Assembly: GCA_003453835.1 (NCBI GenBank)
Contig: DMMN01000183.1
Span: forward strand, 18,791 to 25,459
Source: Bacteroidota bacterium
GTDB taxonomy: Bacteria; Bacteroidota; Ignavibacteria; UBA10030
Direction: 5' to 3'
DNA length: 6,669 nucleotides
The translations under genes and the position numbers were made by a program. The notes under the pieces are model-generated. The model was not told where the DNA came from. It saw nothing but the letters and a program-made list of their open reading frames with translations, and did no database searches. Below are positions 1 to 5,696 of the stretch, one piece after another (within the stretch, counting starts at the first letter, position 1; every line of letters starts with the position of its first letter).

Positions 1-895
1 GCTTTCGCTCTTTGTGTACATAGGCCTTCTCTCGATCCACCGCGATATTGTAGATGATCTCCGGCAAGCGGTAGTCGGCGAGGGCTGGAAGAATGATCCA
101 GCCGGAGGTTGTTGGCTCCCCCGTTCCGTAATAGAGGTACGCAAAAGCCGAAGCGCCGGAGAGAAGCGGTTTGTAGACGGCCGGCTGATAGATGCGGCTG
201 AATCCTCCCAGATATTGCCCATGAAGATGCTCTGCAGCAAAATCGGCAAAGAGATAGTCGAGCAACATCGATCCACGCCGCCTCATCTCCTGGTCCTTCG
301 CGAACTGGGCAAGAAGGCTTGCCGAGATGACGTACTCCGGAAAATAGTCGGGAGAATCGAACTCGCCCTGCCCAATTGTTGTTGTGATCCGAATCCATTC
401 GATGAGATACTCTTCTGCCTCCCGGCGATTCTCGTCTGACGACTTGCCGTTGTACCACTCCGAGCCGGGGAGGTCTGGCCATTGTTCTGCAGCCAGAAGG
501 AGGGACGCGTAGTACATCGCCCAATGATTCTCCGTGTCGCCGCGGTAGGGTGCGTACGTCTTCCACGCATTTCGGACGACGGCTTTCGTCTGCGCTGACA
601 TCTTGTCCTTGCCATGCAAGTATGTTCCGATAACAGGGAACATCCAGAACATATCTCCACGCGGTTCCCTCAGCAGGGTAACGAGCATGCTATCTGCCTG
701 TGCGATATTTCTGCTCTTCGCATAGCGAACGGCGGCCTGGTAGTACCCTGCTGCTCGTGACGTGTCATAGACGGATAGTACGTACGACGCTCTTCGTTCA
801 AACTCCCGTAAGTACGTGGTGCGATCTGCCGTCTGCGAGAACGCCACGCTTGGCAGGAGCAGGGAGAGAATGATGTGCACTGCGTTTGACTTCAT
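1..895 (-). CDS. TENH2: secreted lyase-like alpha/alpha-toroid protein, paralogue of the 590-aa gene (C-terminus cut by window edge)
   Basis: The frame is open from an ATG at 895 to the left edge and gives 298 residues, about half of the expected protein. Residues 1-20 form a signal peptide (hydrophobic stretch, then AFS before Gln21). The rest is helical and aligns along its length with the gene at 2941-4713. Shared blocks are YRGDTENHW (117-125), EWYNGKSS (146-153), IGQGEFDSP (174-182), LFADFA-EH (215-223) and YRLPEIIYNIA (275-285). Known: toroid lyases of the heparinase II/III, PL15 and PL17 type use an Asn-His pair and a Tyr about 55 residues later; here Asn123-His124 and Tyr184 fit. Inferred: an exported polysaccharide lyase or a relative of one. 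A GAGGAA site lies 8 bases upstream of the ATG, and the gene starts 16 bases after the stop of propeller C. It differs from TENH1 by having Phe232 where TENH1 has His225 and by a shorter loop around residues 260-270. The fold call is moderate; activity is untested and the C-terminal domain is not visible. Confidence 0.85.
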   Translation of the reverse strand, partial: MKSNAVHIILSLLLPSVAFSQTADRTTYLREFERRASYVLSVYDTSRAAGYYQAAVRYAKSRNIAQADSMLVTLLREPRGDMFWMFPVIGTYLHGKDKMSAQTKAVVRNAWKTYAPYRGDTENHWAMYYASLLLAAEQWPDLPGSEWYNGKSSDENRREAEEYLIEWIRITTTIGQGEFDSPDYFPEYVISASLLAQFAKDQEMRRRGSMLLDYLFADFAAEHLHGQYLGGFSRIYQPAVYKPLLSGASAFAYLYYGTGEPTTSGWIILPALADYRLPEIIYNIAVDREKAYVHKERK

Positions 896-903
896 CGTCG
901 CGG

Positions 904-909
904 TTCCTC
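904..909 (-). promoter_or_regulatory. Shine-Dalgarno site for TENH2
   Basis: On the minus strand the bases read GAGGAA, 8 bases before the ATG at 895. The site lies in the 16-base gap after the propeller C stop codon and supports the chosen start. Confidence 0.6.
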
Positions 910-911
910 GT

Positions 912-1919
912 TCAGAAAGGTTGGATGGTAATCGTCCATACTTGAGAGCCGTCTAATCCTGCGTTGCGCCACGTGTCGCCGGCATTATCCGAGCGGAAGA
1001 TCCCGCTCCACATGGTGGCCGCATATACCTGATTGCCGTTCGTCGGGTTCACGGCGATTGAATGGACATTCAGGTTTGTGAGTCCGTTGCTTGTTCGCTT
1101 CCAGTTCTTTCCGCCGTCAACCGACTTATACACGCCTGTTGCAAACCCTCCTGCGTACATTGTGTCCGGTTTACCCGGATCAAATGCGATTGTGTAGAAT
1201 GTCTGATGGTCAAGTCCAGCCTCGATCTTTTCCCAGCTCGTTCCCCCGTTGCGGGTAATGAAGATGCCGTGGTTCTCGGTGCCGGCGAAAAGGATTTCTG
1301 ATAGTTGAGGATGTTGTGTCAGGATGCGCACCCCGCCCACGTTGAGGCCGGTCCGCTTCCAATCGCGCCCGCCAGCATCGCTGCGGTAAACGCCGTCCTC
1401 GGTTGAACAAAACACGATATCAGAATTGGAGTGATCGATCACGATTGAAGATACGAATCTCGCCGAAAGGCCGCCGTTCATCTCCCTCCAGTGTTCTCCG
1501 CCATCGGTGGTTTTAAACATGCCGTATGCCGTGCAGAGGTAGACATTGTTTGGATTCTTTGGATCGATGGCAACACCAAGGACTTCCGTGATGTTCCAGC
1601 CGGTCGAGATCTTCCAGCTTGCTCCACCGTCCGTTGTGCGGTGGGCACCATTTCCTGAGGCGATGTAAATGAGTTGACCTCTCGACGGGGCGTGAACGGC
1701 AAGTCCAAACGCCCGGATGTTATTCCGGCCCGAGTGACGCCATAGCGTATCGTCCGGGGGATTCTGAAAGAAGAGACCCGTGCTTGGATTTGGAGCGCCG
1801 ACAACGAAGAGTCTCGTCGAGAGAACGGAGGCATAGACGGTGGATTGCCGGGCAAACGAAACCGTCGCAGGGAATACGGAAGCAACGACCAGGGCTGATG
1901 CAAGAAGGTGGTTTCTCAT
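912..1919 (-). CDS. Propeller C: secreted seven-bladed Asp-box (BNR-like) beta-propeller, 335 aa
   Basis: The protein has a signal peptide (residues 1-23, ending SFA before Arg24-Gln25) and then a single beta-propeller. Each blade carries an Asp-box-type turn ending in Trp: W60, W102, W144, W187, W229, W273 and W317, at a regular 42-44 residue spacing. Clear boxes include TTDGGASW (95-102), TTDGGEHW (137-144) and SVDGGKNW (266-273); the first (PPDDTLW) is degenerate. The C-terminal strand (VWTITIQPF) probably completes blade 1 as a Velcro closure. I chose the ATG at 1919 because the frame upstream, to 1994, lies inside the preceding gene and would bury the signal peptide. The gap after propeller B is 14 bases, without a clear Shine-Dalgarno site. 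Known relatives in fold are Ycf48/HCF136, sortilin and GH74 propellers. GH74 enzymes need two propellers and sialidases a catalytic set that I do not see, so a binding or scaffold role is more likely than catalysis. The exact function is unknown. Confidence 0.9.
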   Translation of the reverse strand: MRNHLLASALVVASVFPATVSFARQSTVYASVLSTRLFVVGAPNPSTGLFFQNPPDDTLWRHSGRNNIRAFGLAVHAPSRGQLIYIASGNGAHRTTDGGASWKISTGWNITEVLGVAIDPKNPNNVYLCTAYGMFKTTDGGEHWREMNGGLSARFVSSIVIDHSNSDIVFCSTEDGVYRSDAGGRDWKRTGLNVGGVRILTQHPQLSEILFAGTENHGIFITRNGGTSWEKIEAGLDHQTFYTIAFDPGKPDTMYAGGFATGVYKSVDGGKNWKRTSNGLTNLNVHSIAVNPTNGNQVYAATMWSGIFRSDNAGDTWRNAGLDGSQVWTITIQPF

Positions 1920-1933
1920 GAAGTACCGATTGG

Positions 1934-2944
1934 TCAGTTTGGGTATAGCTCGATCTGTTTTACATGCGCGAACGGCAGGCCGGCTTGACGCCACGTGGCA
2001 CCACGGTCAAGTGATTCGAACATGCCTTTTCCATTCGTTCCGACAATGATATGGTCTGGATTGTTCGGATGAACAAACAAAGAATAGATCGCATCAATGC
2101 CCGTGGCAAGCCAGAGGTTTGTCCAGCTTCTTCCGCGATCCTCGCTCTTCCAAACGCCGGTCTGATAGCCCGCCGCGTAGATCTGCTTCCCGTCCTGTGA
2201 GGAACGGAGAGCATAGACGGGTGACGAGGGGAGTCCCTGCGCCGCCCTCCATCGCTTCCCTCTATCCAAAGAGATTCGAATCCCGTGATCCTCGGTGCCA
2301 ACCAGAAGAATATCATGATCAACCGGATGTTGAAGAAAGCATTTGACTCCCTGCACACCAACATTTAGTGCGCTCCACTTCTCGCCTCCGTTAACCGACC
2401 GATACAGTGTTTCCTCGTCAATCGCATAGATCGATTCCGGAACATCGAGATCAATCTTCACCTGGCGAATGTACCAACTCTTGAAGCCCCTCATTTTGTT
2501 CCCCCAATGTTCACCACCATCTGTTGATTTGAAGACGCCAAAAGGGGTTGAAATGTAGAGGATCGAAGAACTCGTTGGGTGAAGCGCCACGGAGAGGATC
2601 TCGTTGGTCTGCCACCCCGTAAGGACTTTCCATGATTTGCCCCGGTCAGCGGATCGATGCAGCCCGTTTCCGCCGGCAAGATACAGAAGGGAAGCGCCGC
2701 CATACTTCGCGAACGCAACACCGGGCGTGATGGTATTGGGGCGTAGATTGATCCATAGTGTATCCCCCTCGCGTTTGCGAAAGAGACCAATGTCCCCCAA
2801 TGTTCCGACTGCAGTTGACCCTCTGTTAAAATAGACGGCCGCAAAGTATGCAGAGGAGTCTTGTTGATTCCCTTCCGGCAATGCGCTCCCGGACAGCCAA
2901 AACATAAGAAGCGGTGTGAGGATGGTGTGAAGGCTCGAGTTCAT
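1934..2944 (-). CDS. Propeller B: secreted seven-bladed Asp-box beta-propeller, 336 aa
   Basis: A hydrophobic N-terminus (residues 5-21) looks like a signal peptide, though the cleavage site is unclear (around ALPEGNQQ). The rest is a complete single propeller. The blade-closing Trp residues are W64, W105, W147, W190, W232, W274 and W318, spaced 41-44 residues apart. Boxes include STDGGEHW (140-147), SLDRGKRW (225-232) and SLDRGATW (311-318); several have Arg in place of the first Gly. The first box (KREGDTLW) is degenerate. The start ATG overlaps the TENH1 stop by four bases (ATGA), so translation is probably coupled to the lyase-like protein upstream. It is a full-length paralogue of propellers A and C and keeps their TGW..(T/N)E(V/I)L and GTE-x-(H/D)G stretches, but is the most diverged of the three in blade 4. 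It is probably an exported binding or partner protein; the ligand is unknown. Confidence 0.9.
   Translation of the reverse strand: MNSSLHTILTPLLMFWLSGSALPEGNQQDSSAYFAAVYFNRGSTAVGTLGDIGLFRKREGDTLWINLRPNTITPGVAFAKYGGASLLYLAGGNGLHRSADRGKSWKVLTGWQTNEILSVALHPTSSSILYISTPFGVFKSTDGGEHWGNKMRGFKSWYIRQVKIDLDVPESIYAIDEETLYRSVNGGEKWSALNVGVQGVKCFLQHPVDHDILLVGTEDHGIRISLDRGKRWRAAQGLPSSPVYALRSSQDGKQIYAAGYQTGVWKSEDRGRSWTNLWLATGIDAIYSLFVHPNNPDHIIVGTNGKGMFESLDRGATWRQAGLPFAHVKQIELYPN
2941..2944 (-). other. ATGA stop/start overlap between TENH1 and propeller B
   Basis: The TGA of TENH1 (2943-2941) overlaps the ATG of propeller B (2944-2942). The nearest GAGG lies about 13 bases upstream, which is far, so re-initiation by ribosomes that finish TENH1 is the likely mode of translation. 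Confidence 0.75.
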
Positions 2945-4713
2945 TCCGTTATCGAAACCTCGTTGAAATCGAGCACCCGTTTGGAGCCTTTGTACAGCAT
3001 GGTAATAATGCCGCTCTTGTACTCGCTCTGCAGATACGGCCCATCAAAGAATCTGTAGCGAGCAAAGTCAACGTGCTTTCCGTTGAGGACTCTCTCTCCG
3101 CCGAACGTGAATTTCATTCGATCTCCCATTCGCGTGGTGTATTGAACCGTCAGGTTCTCCTCGAAATTCTTGAACAACGGTATTGACGCCGAAACCTTTT
3201 TTCGGAACCTGTCAAATGATACGTCCGCCGTCGAAGATCCGATTTCGACAACCGCACCGTTTTTCAGTTCGTGGCTTCGCCAACGCCAGTTGATCTCTTC
3301 CTCAATCCATTCATACGGTTTGAGAGGGAAGAATGCCATGTACGTGTCTCCGGCCTTACAGAAGATCCATCCCGACTTGTCGACGACCCGTTGCTCGAGG
3401 TTCTTCGGGAAGAATCCGTCGATGTGAGGATGAATCGCTCCCTGCTCGATGTTATAGAGAACGATCAGGGCGTTCTTGTGCTGAAAGGTTTGCTCGTAGG
3501 GGGAGCTTGAGTTCCATTTGTTCGGGTTGGTGTAGACCTTGTGATACCGATCGACCTCATCCGAAAGGAACTTCTGTTCTTCGGGGAAGAACATCGCAAG
3601 CTCCTTGCCCGAGAAAAATGGATGTAATGTAAAGAGAGTGTTGTAGGGCTTTCCGGACGCGTACGTTACATCCCACGTGTGCTGCTGGATCGGCTGGAGG
3701 ATTCCCCCTTGCAGCGATCCAAGTGCGTAGTGGCGGGTCATGTAGGTGTATTTGAACACCGGTGGATTCTTCTCCGCACCGAAGCGAATGATGTTCCTCA
3801 CCCGTTTTGTTTTGGTCTGAACGTATGGCTTGGTGCGGTCCGTGGCGATGCGGTAGATGATGTCGGGAAGTCGATAGGAGCTGACTGCTCCGAAGAGAGG
3901 CTCCCACGCTCCGCGATGCCGCGGACGAAAGCGTGCCTCAGACCATGGCGCGAATTCCGGTTCACCAAAATACAGCCATGCCCAGAAGGTGCTGGGCGCC
4001 GCCAGCGGATTGACGATATCTTCCGGATAGTCCCGGCTATGACCGCCCGCGTAGTTGCCTTTCAGATGCTCAACGGCAAAGTCGGCAAACAAGAGGTCGA
4101 GCATCATCTGAGCTTTTCGTTTCATTTGGGGGTCCTGGGCAAAGTCATACAGAACCAACATCGGAGTAATGAACACGGAGATGTAGGTGGGCGAATCGAA
4201 TTCCCCCTGACCAATCCGGGCTGACATTCTGATCCAATGGTTGAGCCATTCAGTCGATTCCTGGAAATTCTCAGAAGAGCTTTTTCCGTTGAACCACTCC
4301 GTTCCATCCTGATGCGGCCACGTCTGCGCCGCCAGATACAGGCCGGTATAGTATGTTACCCAGTGGTTCTCCGTGTCGCCGCGATACATCGTCCGGTTCC
4401 GATATGCGCTTCGTACCTTTTTCCGGAGCGAATCGGGAAGCACGACGCGTGTATGAAGGTAGCATCCGATCAGCGAATAGGAATAGAACATGCCCCCGAT
4501 CGCCTCGTCGGATGTGAGAGAGTCGAGCATCGTCAGAGCGTACTCCCGATCTCTTCCGGCCAGGAGCTTTGCCGTAACGGTCTGGAAACCGCGCTCACGT
4601 TCCACACTTGCAACTTCAAGAAGCTGCAGGCGGCGCTGCTCAAACGGTGATTGACCGTTGCTCGAAACGGCGAAGCTGAGACACATCGTGCAAATGAAAA
4701 CGATCTTCTTCAT
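2941..4713 (-). CDS. TENH1: secreted toroid plus beta-sandwich protein, polysaccharide-lyase-like, 590 aa
   Basis: Residues 1-20 form a signal peptide (MKK, hydrophobic core, SNG before Gln21). Residues about 25-310 are helix-rich with hallmark blocks YRGDTENHW (110-118), IGQGEFDSP (167-175), LFADFA-EHLKG (208-219) and YRLPDIIYRIA (280-290). Residues about 315-590 are strand-rich (for example NALIVLYNI at 414-422). This is the layout and size of heparinase II/III-type lyases (PL12, PL15, PL17, PL21): an alpha/alpha toroid followed by a beta-sandwich. Asn116-His117, Tyr177 and His328 (in MTRHYALGS) fall at the spacing I recall for the catalytic residues of heparinase II and Alg17c. Inferred role: an exported lyase on a uronic-acid polysaccharide; substrate unknown. 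I chose the ATG at 4713, which overlaps the propeller A stop by ATGA. A GTG at 4731, with AGGAAG 10 bases upstream, is a possible alternative start adding six residues. The family may instead be a non-catalytic or hydrolytic toroid. Confidence 0.88.
   Translation of the reverse strand: MKKIVFICTMCLSFAVSSNGQSPFEQRRLQLLEVASVERERGFQTVTAKLLAGRDREYALTMLDSLTSDEAIGGMFYSYSLIGCYLHTRVVLPDSLRKKVRSAYRNRTMYRGDTENHWVTYYTGLYLAAQTWPHQDGTEWFNGKSSSENFQESTEWLNHWIRMSARIGQGEFDSPTYISVFITPMLVLYDFAQDPQMKRKAQMMLDLLFADFAVEHLKGNYAGGHSRDYPEDIVNPLAAPSTFWAWLYFGEPEFAPWSEARFRPRHRGAWEPLFGAVSSYRLPDIIYRIATDRTKPYVQTKTKRVRNIIRFGAEKNPPVFKYTYMTRHYALGSLQGGILQPIQQHTWDVTYASGKPYNTLFTLHPFFSGKELAMFFPEEQKFLSDEVDRYHKVYTNPNKWNSSSPYEQTFQHKNALIVLYNIEQGAIHPHIDGFFPKNLEQRVVDKSGWIFCKAGDTYMAFFPLKPYEWIEEEINWRWRSHELKNGAVVEIGSSTADVSFDRFRKKVSASIPLFKNFEENLTVQYTTRMGDRMKFTFGGERVLNGKHVDFARYRFFDGPYLQSEYKSGIITMLYKGSKRVLDFNEVSITE
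4710..4713 (-). other. ATGA stop/start overlap between propeller A and TENH1
   Basis: The TGA closing propeller A (4712-4710) overlaps the ATG of TENH1 (4713-4711). This junction repeats the one at 2941-2944 and ties the propeller and lyase-like genes into one translational unit. Confidence 0.7.
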
Positions 4714-5696
4714 CGCACCGAGAGCCCCCACACTTGTGCTTCTTCCTGGCTGTTGAATTCCCAGCTTTCTCCTCCATTCGTGCTCCGATAGAGCCCGCCA
4801 TTGAGCGTTCCCGCAAACACCGTTTGAGAGTTCGAAGGAAGTGTGACGAGCGAATGCACGTCGAGATTCTTCAGTCCAACGCCCTTTTGCTCCCAGTTCT
4901 TCCCCCCATCAAGAGACCGATAGACTCCTCCCCCGTGAGTGCCGAGGAATATGGTGCGTGAGTTTTGTCCGTCAACAGCAATTGCGTAGACCGTTCGATG
5001 CTGAAGACCTTCGTTCGATCGATTCCAGGTATTCCCGCCGTCGCCCGACAGACAGAATCCATCATCTTCCGTCCCGACATAGAGTTTGTTGAAGTCCTTT
5101 GGATCCTGAACGATCGTTCGAATTCCTTTTCCCTCAAGTCCGGCGAGCAACCAGTGGTCGCCCCCATCACGACTCCGAAAGACTCCTTCTTCCGTTGCCG
5201 CGAAGAGCTGCAAGTTCTTGGACCGATCTACCAGCACATCCGACGTGAATGGATTTTGGAATCCGACGTTCTTCTCATACCATATCTTTCCATGGTCAAT
5301 TGTTTTGAAGATGCCGTAGGCGGTAACGGCATAGATGATTGCCGGGTTTGACGGATCGACTTTCACCTTGAGCACTTCGGTTATTTCCCACCCTGTGGCA
5401 ATCCGCCAACGCCCTCCGTTGTCTGTGGATTGAAGCACCCCGTTGCCGCACGCAGACCATATCGTCCCGTCGGGTCCGACCTCGGAGTAGAAGGTCCGGA
5501 TGTATCCACGCCATCCCCTGTGCTGCCAGCTTGTGCCGGCGTCGGTGCTGACGAAGAGTCCAACCGTCGGGTTATCCCGTGCGCCCAGCCGGTGTTTGCG
5601 AGAGTTCAGCACCGTCATGTAGAGAGTCTCTTGCTGTCCGAAAAGGATTCCGCTTGCAAGAACGATCAGCAAGATGACAAGAAGTCTAGAGGCCAA
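4710..5696 (-). CDS. Propeller A: secreted seven-bladed Asp-box beta-propeller, 328 aa, TTG start
   Basis: The signal peptide spans residues 1-20 (long hydrophobic core, ending LFG before Gln21-Gln22). The mature protein is one complete propeller with seven well-kept Asp boxes: STDAGTSW (50-57), STDNGGRW (90-97), TIDHGKIW (132-139), SRDGGDHW (175-182), SGDGGNTW (217-224), SLDGGKNW (261-268) and STNGGESW (305-312). The spacing of 40-44 residues equals one blade. The terminal strand QVWGLSVR probably closes blade 1. The start is TTG at 5696, chosen because a perfect AGGAGG lies 9 bases upstream and the signal peptide follows directly. The gene overlaps the stop of the upstream gene by 11 bases. 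It is the most canonical of the three propellers, being the only one with an intact first box. It resembles Ycf48-like proteins in size, but nothing in the window concerns photosystem assembly. A carbohydrate- or protein-binding role beside the lyase-like enzymes is inference. Confidence 0.9.
   Translation of the reverse strand: MASRLLVILLIVLASGILFGQQETLYMTVLNSRKHRLGARDNPTVGLFVSTDAGTSWQHRGWRGYIRTFYSEVGPDGTIWSACGNGVLQSTDNGGRWRIATGWEITEVLKVKVDPSNPAIIYAVTAYGIFKTIDHGKIWYEKNVGFQNPFTSDVLVDRSKNLQLFAATEEGVFRSRDGGDHWLLAGLEGKGIRTIVQDPKDFNKLYVGTEDDGFCLSGDGGNTWNRSNEGLQHRTVYAIAVDGQNSRTIFLGTHGGGVYRSLDGGKNWEQKGVGLKNLDVHSLVTLPSNSQTVFAGTLNGGLYRSTNGGESWEFNSQEEAQVWGLSVR

Noticed and set aside
14..439. A 141-codon open frame on the plus strand near the left edge.
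   Set aside because: It is antisense to TENH2, whose minus-strand reading matches TENH1 over the same stretch, including IGQGEFDSP and YRLPEIIY.
283..660. A minus-strand open frame with an Arg/Ser-rich product.
   Set aside because: It is an out-of-frame shadow within TENH2; its composition is typical of a wrong frame.
896..911. A possible promoter or terminator in the gap between propeller C and TENH2.
   Set aside because: The gap is only 16 bases, is filled by a ribosome binding site, and has no inverted repeat or T-run.
3679..4224. A 181-codon open frame on the plus strand.
   Set aside because: It lies wholly antisense to TENH1, whose signal peptide, motifs and paralogue are convincing. 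The plus-strand product is Arg/Pro/Gly-rich, has no recognisable motif, and is not kept at the matching place in TENH2.
912..5696. Assigning the propellers as sialidases, GH74 xyloglucanases or photosystem II assembly factors.
   Set aside because: Asp boxes alone do not define these. I see no sialidase Arg triad or FRIP-type motif, GH74 enzymes carry two propellers in about 700 residues, and nothing nearby concerns photosynthesis.
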